Origin: a virus
DNA length: 51,076 nt
Virus record (IMG/VR): IMGVR_UViG_3300031997_000016
Span: 1 to 51,076 of that record
Direction: 5' to 3' (one strand)
Part shown: positions 32,516-41,525 of the stretch, one piece after another
Layout of the letters: each line of letters opens with the position of its first letter
How positions within the stretch are numbered: position 1 is the first letter of the stretch
Program-made: the position numbers and the translations under genes
The notes under the pieces: generated by a model
What the model was told of the DNA's origin: nothing
Databases searched by the model: none
Seen by the model: the letters and a program-made list of their open reading frames with translations, nothing else

Positions 32516-33936
32516 TAAGCTGTACTATCCCTTCCAACTGGTTGATACCAGATTCGAGTTCCAGCATCAATTGTAGCTGTGACTTTAGCTATATATGAAA
32601 CTCCACCTATCATTCGATCAGTGGCTTCGTCATATTTGTAAAGACCTAAAGCTCCAATTTGGGTTAGATCATCTTCTGCTATAAGATCACCACCATCAGC
32701 AGACTTTATAACCTGGATTTTGGGATCTGTTATGCCAGCAGTAATAGGTTGGCCATTTTTGAAAAAGACAACTTCATATCTATCAAAACCTCCAAAATTA
32801 TCATCAAATACCCAGAGCTTAGCTTGGTAGGTGTCTGTGACCTCGCCAGTTCCAAAGCCAGTTTTTATTGTAACTTTTGGATATCCAGCAGTGTCAGGAG
32901 TTGCAAGGGGCTCTCCCTTCCAAGTGTAGACGTTTGAGTCAACTTTATTCGTAACTGTAAAAATTAATTTATCAGTCTGGGCCTTGATTGCATCAATCTC
33001 ATCATCTTTATCTGTTGTGACTGAGCTACCCATGATATAATTAGTGGGGAGCTTGTCTCGAATGGTATCAAGAAGGCTTGCTCCATTCTCCTCCATCTCT
33101 GCTTGAATTGCTGCTGCAGTAGGGTTGTCAATGGTTTGATTAATACATGCGCAGGTGAACACTGGAGATGCTACATTAAACATTGTCGTAAACGCTGCAG
33201 CTAACTGTCCTGACGTTTCTGTTAGAGCTGAACCATGAATTTTAGTAACATCAGCGATCATCTCTGATCCAACAATAGCCAACCCACTTGCTGCTCCTGC
33301 TACTGCATTTGGAACGATCCCTGTGAGTAAGGCAATAAGAGGGGCAATAGCAACGTCGGTCATGTAGACATCATAGGTACTTGTACTCGCTGTTGGAGCA
33401 GCATCAAGTGCCAAATTTAATGTTGCGAGTTTTGTACTTGCAACATAGTCAGTTATCATCCGGCACTCATCATTACCTGATCCATTCATGTGAAGTACAC
33501 AACCATTATAGAAATCGTTGATTGCTACTCCATCTGGAATATGAACGTGAGTGGTATCATTGCCAGTAGCTCCAACCGTTCCTGAGAGAATCTTAGGAAG
33601 TTTTTTTGGATAAAGGACGACGCACGTTGCCTGAGACGTTGTGGCTCCGGTATAAATCGTAACTGCAACTACATCTGCAACGGTTTCTGTTCCGGTATGT
33701 GATCCTGTTAGGTCAAGATAGTACATTCCCTTATTAGTTGATGTATCAAAGGCAATCTCAACCCCTTCATTATGACAGTCAACTGCTGTGTTCCCGTTTT
33801 TGCTGACCTCAGAATCACAAGTTAAACCAGTGACTGGATCACCATCTTCATCCAGGAGTGGGAAGGATATTACATATGGCAATCCATAGATTGGATATCC
33901 TAATACATTGTTCCTCATCCGAGTGTATTCAGCCAT
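32515..33936 (-). CDS. Structural beta-rich protein, 473 aa
   Basis: The N-terminal part VISFPLLDEDGDPVTGLTCD and IAFDTSTNKGMYYLDLTGSH looks like an Ig-like/baseplate-fibre domain (BppU-type arrangement). The following segment is helical and Ala-rich (LTGIVPNAVAGAASGLAIVG), then Ile/Asp-rich heptads (KDDEIDAIKAQTDKL), then another beta domain. A fibre-anchoring or receptor-binding structural role is likely. AGGAG precedes the ATG. Confidence 0.6.
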   Translation of the reverse strand: MAEYTRMRNNVLGYPIYGLPYVISFPLLDEDGDPVTGLTCDSEVSKNGNTAVDCHNEGVEIAFDTSTNKGMYYLDLTGSHTGTETVADVVAVTIYTGATTSQATCVVLYPKKLPKILSGTVGATGNDTTHVHIPDGVAINDFYNGCVLHMNGSGNDECRMITDYVASTKLATLNLALDAAPTASTSTYDVYMTDVAIAPLIALLTGIVPNAVAGAASGLAIVGSEMIADVTKIHGSALTETSGQLAAAFTTMFNVASPVFTCACINQTIDNPTAAAIQAEMEENGASLLDTIRDKLPTNYIMGSSVTTDKDDEIDAIKAQTDKLIFTVTNKVDSNVYTWKGEPLATPDTAGYPKVTIKTGFGTGEVTDTYQAKLWVFDDNFGGFDRYEVVFFKNGQPITAGITDPKIQVIKSADGGDLIAEDDLTQIGALGLYKYDEATDRMIGGVSYIAKVTATIDAGTRIWYQPVGRDSTA

Positions 33937-33937
33937 T

Positions 33938-34759
33938 TTACCACACTCCTATATTATATTTTAAAATTTCTCTCATTGTTGGAGTTACTAATTTGGGTGG
34001 CCTATGCCACACTCCTCTGTTTGGTGTCACGAAGGGCACTCCACCAAAACGTTTTACTGTTGGGTGACCTTCCGACCATTCCCCCGTTGGTAAAGAAGAA
34101 GAAAAATTCGCTGTCCAACGAGCAATACCTTTAGAAATACGAAGTTCGTCAATCCAACCATTAAAATAATGGAGTGCCGCACTAAACGTACCTATGTAAA
34201 GCGGCTGAGCTAAATTTCCTAAATCATTTGTACCAATTGCAGTTGCTTCTATAAGGGTTTGAGATACTCCATCTATATATATATTTAGTGATGTTCCATT
34301 CCTTACAACAGCTATGTGATACCAAGTATTTATCACCCCACCCCAATCATTAGTCATTATATAATTTGCTTTTGCCACTCCGCCAACTGCGGCATAAAAT
34401 CCAAGCTTATTACCACTATTGTTTCTAAAAATACCCCACATATAATCAGCACTACCATCGTCTTGAGCAACTAAATAGTCGTAGTCATTTGGTAGTGCGA
34501 GAAACCTCACCCAAAAATCTATAGTAAAATTGCCTGCCGCAAAATACCAATCATCACTATCAGGAGTAGATAAATAATCTCCATCTCCAGCAAATAACCC
34601 GCTTGCTCCACCAAATTTAGATTGAGCAGTGTCTATCTGGGCGTTCCCATAAGTAGTCCAGGTATGAGTTCCGCCAAAAGCCCCATCGGTGAATACGACA
34701 GAAGCATCGACCCCATTCATGTGAAGTAATGATACAGTATAAGAATCGTTACCTGCCAT
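33938..34759 (-). CDS. LamG/concanavalin A-like domain protein, 273 aa
   Basis: Nearly the whole length is a laminin-G-type beta sandwich: FTIDFWVRFLALPNDYDYLV, NTWYHIAVVRNGTSLNIYID and FNGWIDELRISKGIARWTAN are the signature strands. Such domains bind sugars or proteins on cell surfaces, and on a phage would help host attachment or capsid decoration. A 55-base leader carries the CTCAATTATTGAG palindrome at 34814-34826. Confidence 0.75.
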   Translation of the reverse strand: MAGNDSYTVSLLHMNGVDASVVFTDGAFGGTHTWTTYGNAQIDTAQSKFGGASGLFAGDGDYLSTPDSDDWYFAAGNFTIDFWVRFLALPNDYDYLVAQDDGSADYMWGIFRNNSGNKLGFYAAVGGVAKANYIMTNDWGGVINTWYHIAVVRNGTSLNIYIDGVSQTLIEATAIGTNDLGNLAQPLYIGTFSAALHYFNGWIDELRISKGIARWTANFSSSLPTGEWSEGHPTVKRFGGVPFVTPNRGVWHRPPKLVTPTMREILKYNIGVW

Positions 34760-34886
34760 ATTTTAAACCCCTTGGTAATACAAGATTGGGAATGATAATT
34801 CCATGTCTCATGCCTCAATTATTGAGCTAGGAGGCTTATTGAATATCATCTCTCGCAACGTGCACCCACCTCCCTGCAATCTCCCT
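34760..34886 (-). other. Intergenic spacer with palindrome CTCAATTATTGAG
   Basis: A 127-base gap in the late operon. It holds one copy of the CTCAATTATTGAG palindrome (34814-34826), here 54 bases upstream of the LamG gene, and AAGGGG before the LamG start. No strong promoter or terminator is seen. Confidence 0.35.
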
Positions 34887-35816
34887 TCACTCTATGCTAT
34901 CACGAGCAACCCAATAGTCATCTCCGAGCATCCCTTCCCCTGTGGAGACATCTTTAACTCTATCTGGAAAATCTTCCCTTGCCCAATCCTCAAGCTGGTA
35001 ATCAGTGAGTATTTGATTGTAGTGCTCCTTGTGCTCCTTGAGAATGGCCCCCCAGCCAGCTTCAATTACTCCTCTCCAATGCCCACCAGTCATAGTTCCT
35101 TCTGCTTTACCTAGCTCATCTCTAATCTTCATGAGCAAGCACCTAATAGTTGCATGCTCCTCCACTAAGTCCTCTGGAAGGACAGGAGAGTCACTATCTC
35201 CAAGCGTGGCTACCTTGAGCTTACCAAACACTCTACAGGGATAAACCTGATCACTAGGAGGGTAGATCTCTATCTGAGTAAGCCCAGAGCTATCATTCTG
35301 TCCATAAGCCCAATATGCTGGTGGGCCATTAAGAGTGCGCCCAGGATCAATCGAGTTGAAGTAGGCTTGATTCTTTTTGGGAAGCCTATTCTCATAAGAG
35401 ACTACATTGCTAACTATACCTACTGTAAGAGGAACGGTATAGAGCAGCTGCATTATAGTGAAAGCTTCCGGAGTAGTAACCGCCACACTAGGCCAATCTT
35501 GCAGGAGAAGAGTGGTCGTAGGAGTAACAGTCGATATTAGGAATAGGCTATCTGTATAGTGAAATCTCATATATCTCCCAGCCATTCCTGCAACGAAGGT
35601 AGCCCCTCCACTTCCAGTGACTATCCCTCCAGTAGTGATTGCAGCTAGGCCAGTGGAGTAAATAGCAGCAGTCGCAACCAATCGCACTCCCTTCAGCATA
35701 TTCCAATCCATGCTGGCGAGTTGCTTATAACTGTTCTGTATCTCGGCTGAGATAATGGCAGGATGGATGCCAGGGACAAGGCGCAGGATATCATTCTTCA
35801 TTGTAGTCAGGGACAT
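34887..35816 (-). CDS. Adaptor-like head-tail joining protein, about 309 aa
   Basis: MKNDILRLVPGIHPAIISAE and NSYKQLASMDWNMLKGVRL give the helical start of adaptor proteins in short-tailed phages. A beta-rich insert follows, then helices near the C-terminus (LPEDLVEEHATIRCLLMKIR). ATG 35816 fits the GGAG spacing better than the ATG at 35822. The start overlaps the stop of the 43-residue gene. Confidence 0.6.
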   Translation of the reverse strand: MSLTTMKNDILRLVPGIHPAIISAEIQNSYKQLASMDWNMLKGVRLVATAAIYSTGLAAITTGGIVTGSGGATFVAGMAGRYMRFHYTDSLFLISTVTPTTTLLLQDWPSVAVTTPEAFTIMQLLYTVPLTVGIVSNVVSYENRLPKKNQAYFNSIDPGRTLNGPPAYWAYGQNDSSGLTQIEIYPPSDQVYPCRVFGKLKVATLGDSDSPVLPEDLVEEHATIRCLLMKIRDELGKAEGTMTGGHWRGVIEAGWGAILKEHKEHYNQILTDYQLEDWAREDFPDRVKDVSTGEGMLGDDYWVARDSIE

Positions 35817-35947
35817 TACCATCTCCTATGGATAAGTTTGCAGGTCCAGTTAAAGGTTGTACCACCCTTAGCTGAACAGATTGTCACTCCTGTGGCGGAG
35901 GGGTTATTGATCATCTTTGCTATGATCGTAGGAGCTACCTTAAACAT
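35816..35947 (-). CDS. Tiny hypothetical protein, 43 aa
   Basis: ATG 35947, with AAGGG seven bases before it, opens 43 codons ending in a TAA that overlaps the next ATG. The product (FKVAPTIIAKMINNPSATGV and TICSAKGGTTFNWTCKLIH) is beta-like with two Cys. Tight stop-start linkage to both neighbours supports that it is real. Function unknown. Confidence 0.55.
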   Translation of the reverse strand: MFKVAPTIIAKMINNPSATGVTICSAKGGTTFNWTCKLIHRRW

Positions 35948-35948
35948 A

Positions 35949-36236
35949 TCATACCCTTGCTATCAACAGAGCACCACTACTAAGTAGAGATAGATTTAAT
36001 GGCCCTGTAAAAGGCTGCCCCTTGTCACCGAACCATTTACTATTCCCCATACCAGCAACGATACAGGTAAAGGAGCACACAACAGCCCCATCTGCATCGA
36101 GAAGTAAAGCCTTATCCCCTATAGCAGTAGGATTAACCCACTCAACTGACTTGAAAATGTTAACTACTCTCCCAGTGACTATTGGATTAGCAGCTTGATC
36201 TAGGTAGATTGGATCAACTTGAATATTATTAGCCAT
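35949..36236 (-). CDS. Small structural protein, 95 aa
   Basis: A beta-rich protein (KSVEWVNPTAIGDKALLLD, VVCSFTCIVAGMGNSKWFG) preceded by GGGAGGAG. Size and position, just after the transcription terminator, suggest a head or connector accessory protein. I do not recognise the family. Confidence 0.6.
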   Translation of the reverse strand: MANNIQVDPIYLDQAANPIVTGRVVNIFKSVEWVNPTAIGDKALLLDADGAVVCSFTCIVAGMGNSKWFGDKGQPFTGPLNLSLLSSGALLIARV

Positions 36237-36311
36237 TTTGCTCCTCCCTTAAATAATTACTTCTATAATTGCGCCTTGCTAATGGGTCTTGTATGTCTAG
36301 CATAGAATGAG

Positions 36312-36341
36312 AAAAAGAGGAGAGCAACTAGCACTCTCCTC
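36312..36341 (-). terminator. Rho-independent terminator after head genes
   Basis: Read leftward, GAGGAGAG and CTCTCCTC form a perfect 8-bp stem (36334-36341 with 36317-36324) and a nine-base loop, followed at once by TTTTTCTC. It follows the stop of the 36354 gene. It would separate the highly expressed capsid and decoration genes from the downstream tail genes, giving polar expression. Confidence 0.85.
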
Positions 36342-36353
36342 TCTGTTAATTGA

Positions 36354-37097
36354 TTACTTCTCCCACCAGCCCATCTCAAATTCAAACTGAGAGGCAGCAG
36401 CACACGCTGATCCATACATATGGAGCACAAAATTCTGATTAGGCCCGATTACACAAGGAGGAACACCATAAGATACACTCATGATCGCTGCTGAGTTAAC
36501 GGGAGCAACATCTCCTTCAATCTTACCAAAGATAATTGTAATCTGATCTTTGATAATCATTAATCGAGGTAATGCTAATAAATTGAACAGCAATCTCCGA
36601 CTGGCAGGGATAGCACAGACCAGAGCTCCAAAGTACACGGTTGCAATGGAAGCAAGACTCGAATCTCCATTCACGTTTACTGGAGTAATCTGGCTACCTC
36701 CAGAGGTATACCTGGTTGCTGAATAATCAAGCACCCCTACCATATACCAATCTGTTGCAGAAGTTGGTGCTCCAGTGACGTTCCTGATACGCAGAAAATC
36801 AAGATACACTCTCTTCGAGGCGTTTCCTGTTCCAACTTCTGTGTTCTTAACTAAGAGACAGTTGGTCTTGCTGTTAGCAGCCTCATCAAAAGCAATCCCT
36901 GAACTGGTGATTGCAATACCAGTTGCAGGAGTGGGATTGGTTCCTACAAAATAGCAACCCTGCTCAGCAAAGGCATGCTTCGCACCATACATGGGTTGAA
37001 CAATCTGAGCCCCATACCTATCTGCCCAATTCGATGTCTCTGCTCCATCAGCAATGGCTGATGGTAGACCTTTTCTTACAAGACTTGTATTAGCCAT
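36354..37097 (-). CDS. Head structural or decoration protein, 247 aa
   Basis: A hydrophobic, Ala/Gly/Ser/Thr-rich beta protein (ASIATVYFGALVCAIPASRR, PPCVIGPNQNFVLHMYG), consistent with a structural protein. It is the last gene before the terminator and lies in the group that follows the capsid gene. AAGGAGT precedes the ATG. Decoration or head-fibre role is inferred from position. Confidence 0.55.
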   Translation of the reverse strand: MANTSLVRKGLPSAIADGAETSNWADRYGAQIVQPMYGAKHAFAEQGCYFVGTNPTPATGIAITSSGIAFDEAANSKTNCLLVKNTEVGTGNASKRVYLDFLRIRNVTGAPTSATDWYMVGVLDYSATRYTSGGSQITPVNVNGDSSLASIATVYFGALVCAIPASRRLLFNLLALPRLMIIKDQITIIFGKIEGDVAPVNSAAIMSVSYGVPPCVIGPNQNFVLHMYGSACAAASQFEFEMGWWEK

Positions 37098-37120
37098 TTT
37101 TTACTCCTTCCTTAATTTAG

Positions 37121-37444
37121 TTACGAGCCGATTGCAAGAGCGTAGATGTAACCGGCTGACGTTACGTTAACTGCGCCGATTCCTGCCTCTGAAGACTTGA
37201 ACAGTAGTAAGACTCCACCCGTGGAATCCCACCAAGCTGAGACTGGGGCAGCATTTCCTGCGATTACTCCATCCCCTACATAAAAGGGAATCAAGTAATC
37301 AAGATTAGTCAGCCCACAGTCTCTAGCTGAGACAAGAATCCCATCTGTACCATAGTCGGTGCAAGAGATCTTAATAATGTTAACTCTCTCAGCACCCCAA
37401 ACCATGAACTTATCTATCGTTATTGTTCTTGTTGAAGCTCCCAT
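37121..37444 (-). CDS. Small structural protein, 107 aa
   Basis: Almost entirely beta-strands (TRTITIDKFMVWGAERVNII, YLIPFYVGDGVIAGNAAPVS), like a small capsid-decoration or tail-subunit fold. AAGGAGG precedes the ATG. Close to the capsid gene, so a decoration protein is likely, but no family is recognised. Confidence 0.6.
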   Translation of the reverse strand: MGASTRTITIDKFMVWGAERVNIIKISCTDYGTDGILVSARDCGLTNLDYLIPFYVGDGVIAGNAAPVSAWWDSTGGVLLLFKSSEAGIGAVNVTSAGYIYALAIGS

Positions 37445-37456
37445 AGCGTCACCTCC

Positions 37457-38209
37457 TTATGGTGCTATCTTAAGGTCGATGAGTGAATACTCTTGCGACG
37501 CATTGACCTGCATCACCCATCCTACGACCGCTGTGGTGGAAGCTGTAATAGGCCCAATAGCACCATCCGCTGTGCCACCTAACCCCACAGGCGCACCAAT
37601 TACTACTGTGCCCTGTGTCAACACTGGGCATGGCCCCCAGGTCTGAACCCAAGAGTAGTATCCTATAGTAACATCTATAAGGGACACTCCAATAGGAAGT
37701 GCAGTGAGACCTGATAAAAGAGCAACTGTCACTGAGTCATACTTGGCCTTTGTTAGGGTAACCTGGCTAGAGGATATAACCATTGCTTTAACAAGAGGGT
37801 CATAAAGCTCCACCCACATAGCGAGGCTGCCTGCATTGGAAAGGTGACTCTTGATCTTGTAGAGTGTACCTTCAGGGACTTCATCATTAGCGTGCATGTA
37901 ACCGTTGGCATAGTAATTAATTGTTGCTGGGGTAGCTCCAAGAGTTACACTAACTCTAGTATCTCCAATAGCAGCGCCAGCTGCAACGGTACAGTTGAGG
38001 TGATTTGGAAGAGGTATAGCACCCTGTAACAATAGACCATCACCTAGGGCTGCTGCACCATTTTTAGCGTAGTAGAAGATTCTTCCATCGCCAAATGGCT
38101 CTATGCTGTCTCCAATATTGTGAAGCGCAGTTGCAGACTGCTCATAGATTGATTGACGAGGAATTACTCTTCCACCTCTCATACTTGTTACAACATCACC
38201 TATTGCCAT
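37457..38209 (-). CDS. Head structural protein, 250 aa
   Basis: A Gly/Ala/Val/Thr-rich protein beginning MAIGDVVTSMRGGRVIPRQS, with many beta-strands (TVTLTKAKYDSVTVALLSGL-like segments). It lies directly downstream of the capsid gene in the same operon; phage head-decoration proteins commonly sit here. AAGGAG lies before the ATG. Confidence 0.6.
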   Translation of the reverse strand: MAIGDVVTSMRGGRVIPRQSIYEQSATALHNIGDSIEPFGDGRIFYYAKNGAAALGDGLLLQGAIPLPNHLNCTVAAGAAIGDTRVSVTLGATPATINYYANGYMHANDEVPEGTLYKIKSHLSNAGSLAMWVELYDPLVKAMVISSSQVTLTKAKYDSVTVALLSGLTALPIGVSLIDVTIGYYSWVQTWGPCPVLTQGTVVIGAPVGLGGTADGAIGPITASTTAVVGWVMQVNASQEYSLIDLKIAP

Positions 38210-38267
38210 TTTATTCTCCTTTCGCCTCTGTCAGGCTCAGAGCCAGCATTGTCTTGCCAGCTAAGGT

Positions 38268-39057
38268 TTAAGTTAATCCTGTTAACATGAAGTTAGCTCT
38301 TGGCTCGATACAGAGAAAGTTTCCGCCAAGAAGTAACTGCCTCACATACATATCAGCGTTTACAGGTGTCTTGGGTTCCGTCCACTGGAAGTTTTTGTTC
38401 TTATTAATGACTACCTTCCAGCGATCTGTGTTAAGACCGAAGAAATAACCTGCTGGGCAGTGATTGTCAACAATAATCACAAAATGATTGTTGAACTCTA
38501 TCCCAGTAGCTCCTACCTTAAACAAATCACTATTCTTCCCACCACCTTGGATAAAACGCTGTTGTGGCTGAACACGAGCCCAGATCTTATCATAAAGAGT
38601 CTGGGTAGTAATGCCCATATCAGGCAGCTTATCGTCAAAGGTACACTGACCAATGGCTGCGTTAATCATGTCGAGAGTGATTGCTCCACCTGTGGTGTTG
38701 TTGTAAGCATTCCACCACGTATTAGCAGAACGATCAATCCCTCCGTAAGTTGTGAAGTTTGTGTAATCGAGAGCATTTAAAAGGCCCTCGAAATCCTTAC
38801 TACTGTTACCTGTCCCATTTCCAAAGAACGCTGTTGACAACATATCATTCATCGTCATGCTAGCTCCCTGCATTTCACTCTCTAGATGAGAGATGATCTG
38901 CTGGTCACTATCAGTCTCTGCCAACTCCGTCCCTGTTAGCGTAACATTTACCCAATGATACTTCCACGACCACTTAGCCAAGGTTTTCTTTGGCTTAAAA
39001 CCAATATCAAAGGTATCTGCTCCACTATAGGAACCAGATGCGTGCTTTCCGTAGAGG
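38268..39057 (-). CDS. Major capsid protein, exon 2
   Basis: Exon 2 supplies codons 52-314 of the capsid protein, read after splicing from CTC TAC GGA AAG (L-Y-G-K). It encodes the HK97-like body with ASGSYSGADTFDIGFKPKK, KWSWKYHWVNVTLTGTELAE and, near the end, LLLGGNFLCIEPRANFMLTG. In the unspliced copy it has no start of its own. The 263-codon length, with 51 in exon 1, gives a protein of normal capsid size. It is expected to assemble the shell around the scaffold encoded upstream. Confidence 0.85.
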
Positions 39058-39775
39058 CGATCATGTTATCGCTGAGTGCTTTATCTCAGCTTCTCATAGT
39101 TTCCTATGAGTCCAGACTATGTCATCACTCTCAACTCAAGAGTGCCGGAGGCTCTTGCTCAAGATTATCGTTGGGACTCACCTGAGTAGTCGTTACACCT
39201 TCCTCAGAACCTTTGCCCCCTGAGGCTTGGCTCGGCGTTAGCATGCCTACCAACTCCTTGCCTAGTAGGTTTAGCTGTTCACCGAATTCATCCGGTTTTC
39301 CATGAAAGAGAAGAGACTCTTCATTATTGAGTTGCTTACTTATCTCATAACTAAGCTCCCTCATTTTGATAAGCTCATCCGATAGTCTGTAGCCTCCCCT
39401 TGTCATAAGGTTCTCCTGAAACCACATCACAAAGGAGGCTCTCTTTTTCTTTGTTATGAGATAAGGAAAAATTTCTCTCAGAAAAGCTATAGCCTGCTTG
39501 GAGTATAACCTCGCTGTCCAACCACCCTCCTGCTTATCAAACTTGGCACCGGCCTTAGAAGCAAAGTACTCTATTGTCTCCTTAGAATTCATGCCAATTT
39601 TAACACAAACGTAGTGAGCAAGAGTAGTCTTAGAAAGAGCTCTTCTAACTCCACTTCTTACATAATGCGATCTGTAACCCTTACAGATTATAACAGAGCC
39701 CTCTCCGTCAATCAAACCAGCAAGATATGCTTTTTCTGTTTCAGTCATCCTCTCCTCCACGCTGCTCTCTAAAGA
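39058..39775 (-). ncRNA. Group I intron in the major capsid gene
   Basis: P1 is CTGT|TCT paired with AGAGCAG, with the splice after the U of the U-G pair. P7 strands are read as AACGACTACTC and ACATAGTCT (GACTA with TAGTC). P8-like CACTCT/AGAGTG, P9 CTCATAG-GAAA-CTATGAG and a GCTGAG/CTCAGC hairpin follow. The intron ends in G at 39058. Removing 718 nt joins GT to C, restoring Q-P-V-L-Y-G-K in frame over 315 codons including the stop. The core resembles the IA-type introns of T-even-like phage genes. It carries the endonuclease gene in its 5' part, with the core overlapping its C-terminal codons. Confidence 0.88.
39131..39748 (-). CDS. LAGLIDADG homing endonuclease inside the intron
   Basis: The N-terminus TEKAYLAGLIDGEGSVIICK holds a LAGLIDADG motif (LAGLIDGEG), and VRRALSKTTLAHYVCVKIGM with SKETIEYFASKAGAKFDKQE complete the single-motif fold (dimeric type). 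The ATG at 39748 follows GGAGG at 39754-39758, only 28 bases into the intron. The last ~45 residues are encoded by the conserved intron core and are probably a free C-terminal tail. The enzyme would cut intronless capsid alleles and promote intron spread. Confidence 0.9.
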   Translation of the reverse strand: MTETEKAYLAGLIDGEGSVIICKGYRSHYVRSGVRRALSKTTLAHYVCVKIGMNSKETIEYFASKAGAKFDKQEGGWTARLYSKQAIAFLREIFPYLITKKKRASFVMWFQENLMTRGGYRLSDELIKMRELSYEISKQLNNEESLLFHGKPDEFGEQLNLLGKELVGMLTPSQASGGKGSEEGVTTTQVSPNDNLEQEPPALLS

Positions 39776-39930
39776 ACAGGCTGATCAATCATCCTACCAC
39801 CTTTGAGTTCGACCTTAGCCTTAGCCATCATCCTGGTTAGGAACTTGTTAGCTATAAAGACCTGGTCGATCAAGTGTGGCAAGTACTGATCTTTTACTGC
39901 GGTATCTAGATCCGTAAAAGGTACTGCCAT
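39776..39930 (-). CDS. Major capsid protein, exon 1
   Basis: From ATG 39930 with GGAGG just before it, 51 codons plus GT run MAVPFTDLDTAVKDQYLPHL to RMIDQPV, ending at the 5' splice site. The start FTDLDT with NKFLTRMMAKAKVELKGGR is typical of short-tailed phage HK97-fold capsid proteins. Translation of unspliced RNA would stop at a TAG three codons later, so intron removal is required for capsid production. Confidence 0.85.
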
Positions 39931-40011
39931 ATTATCCTCCATCCTTAAAGTATTTGGAGCACCCAGTTACTGTAAATATATAGGGTTAGAAAGACGGAGG
40001 TTGCTCCTAGT

Positions 40012-40791
40012 CTAATCCTTCTTGACCCCAAGGCTGGCGTTAACTCGAGAGGTTCTCTCTTCCCACGAGGCTGCTGGTTTATCTTCACTGGGACGTCGAA
40101 AAAGCGTAGCTTCGGGTTTACCTGATTCTACATCAGTGTCACGCTTAGCTTTCTCTGAGTCAAGCTGAGCTTTGACTTGAGTGTCTACCTCTTTCTTGAT
40201 TATAGAATCATGATAAGTATCCTTGTACGATAATCCCAGGTCATCATACCCTTTCTTAAGGGCTGTCTCCAGTACCTTGTTGATATCGAAGTCTTTGTCA
40301 TTGATATGAGCTAGACGCAGGTCAAATGCTTGAGCCATAAGATCAGTCATTCTATCACGCTTAGCTAACTCTTCTCCAAAGAATTTCTCTCTACCTGCCA
40401 ACCTCTCTACCAAAGAGCCAAGTTGTTTTTGGAGCTTCTCGAGTGCGAGTTCTGCTCCAGTCGTCTTGACCTTCTTTCCCTTGTCTGCTACCTCATCACC
40501 ATCTCCACCTTCCCCTGTGAGTGCTTCTGGATTAGCAGTTACATAGTCGCTCCACTCTTCCCATTGCTGAATGCGAGCATCTCGAGTCTGGACTCCTTCC
40601 TGTAATTGGGCAAGTTGAGTCTCGAGTTGCTTCTTCTCACCAGCAGTTGTTTGGGATTTCTTGGTATAACCTGCTTGCAGAGACTTTGCGAGCTTGGAGA
40701 GCTTCTCATCCCTTCTGATAAAGTCAATCTCTTCCTTAGTCAAACCTTCTGCGAACTCCTCAATCTTGTCTAGAATCTCTTCCGGTGGCAT
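40012..40791 (-). CDS. Scaffolding protein, 259 aa
   Basis: A highly charged helical protein: acidic N-terminus (PPEEILDKIEEFAEGLTKEE), coiled coil (KKQLETQLAQLQEGVQTRD), Gly/Asp linker, second coiled coil (ALEKLQKQLGSLVERLAGRE), and a basic C-terminal tail ending ASLGVKKD, which fits a capsid-binding tail. Between portal and capsid genes this is the classic scaffold position. GGGAGGAGG lies before the ATG. Confidence 0.75.
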   Translation of the reverse strand: MPPEEILDKIEEFAEGLTKEEIDFIRRDEKLSKLAKSLQAGYTKKSQTTAGEKKQLETQLAQLQEGVQTRDARIQQWEEWSDYVTANPEALTGEGGDGDEVADKGKKVKTTGAELALEKLQKQLGSLVERLAGREKFFGEELAKRDRMTDLMAQAFDLRLAHINDKDFDINKVLETALKKGYDDLGLSYKDTYHDSIIKKEVDTQVKAQLDSEKAKRDTDVESGKPEATLFRRPSEDKPAASWEERTSRVNASLGVKKD

Positions 40792-40873
40792 GATTTCCTC
40801 CTCCCTTATTCTTCAGTCTCTTACCTCAACATTTGAGGAAAGAATTATTGAAGAGTGGTAGTTTAATTATTAA

Positions 40874-41263
40874 CTACAACATCATTCTTGCTTCCTCTTC
40901 CCCAGGTTGCCCTTCCTCTTGTTTAGGGGGGCGCTTGGTCTGCTTGGACTTGCGAGGTGGACGCTCTCCAGGTTGGGGCTCACTAGCCATTCCTTGCACA
41001 GCACTCTGGATCATAGTGAGAGCTTGTCTAACCGCCTCTACTAGTTGTGGGCTACCACTCTGCTCAGCTGATTGCATGAGCATCTGGGCTCCCTGCATGA
41101 TTCCCTGAGCCGCTGCTTGTGGCCCTTGTCCCTGTTCTTGTCCTCTCCTCCCTCCCCCTCTAGCTGCAAGTTGCCGCATCATGGAAGAGGTATCAGGTCT
41201 CTCTCCCTCTGGTATGCCTCCCTGTCCTGGAAGTGGCCCAGGAATGGGTTGTTCTCTTGGCAT
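40874..41263 (-). CDS. Gln/Pro-rich protein, 129 aa
   Basis: Low-complexity Pro/Gly/Gln/Arg sequence: PREQPIPGPLPGQGGIPEGE, RGGGRRGQEQGQGPQAAAQG and a helical centre (MLMQSAEQSGSPQLVEAVRQ), ending with basic and acidic residues. It lies between portal-side small genes and the scaffold. Probably a disordered accessory capsid or scaffold-linked protein. AAAGGAG precedes the ATG. Confidence 0.6.
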   Translation of the reverse strand: MPREQPIPGPLPGQGGIPEGERPDTSSMMRQLAARGGGRRGQEQGQGPQAAAQGIMQGAQMLMQSAEQSGSPQLVEAVRQALTMIQSAVQGMASEPQPGERPPRKSKQTKRPPKQEEGQPGEEEARMML

Positions 41264-41369
41264 GGTTTCTCTCCTTTCATTCTTTATTTTAAACTGCCTC
41301 CTGAGCTCCCACTACCCTTGTACTAGGCAAGTAACTGGGAAGCCCAGGAGACCCTAGTTGTGTTGGGAT

Positions 41370-41456
41370 CTAGGCAATCAAACCTCGCCCTTTCTTGCCC
41401 CTTCTCCCCTTAGCCTTTCGACCTCGTTTCCTACCTCTTTTGCCTTTTCTGGCCAT
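41370..41456 (-). CDS. Tiny Arg/Lys-rich protein, 28 aa
   Basis: ATG 41456, after GGAGGGAGG, opens 28 codons reading MARKGKRGRKRGRKAKGRRG and ending KKGRGLIA. More than half the residues are Arg or Lys. Such a protein could bind packaged DNA or neutralise its charge. It precedes the 129-aa gene, and the homing endonuclease gene lies upstream. Confidence 0.65.
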   Translation of the reverse strand: MARKGKRGRKRGRKAKGRRGKKGRGLIA

Positions 41457-41525
41457 GCGCAACGCCTCCCTCCGAGCTGAGACTTACTAGCTCAAGTCGC
41501 CTCACTTGAGCCTACCTCCTTTATT

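Noticed and set aside
34803-35114. Long rightward frames inside the late block (for example 103 codons here, 107 codons at 47503)
   Set aside because: They are antisense to well-supported late genes, lack ribosome-binding sites and have no protein-like pattern.
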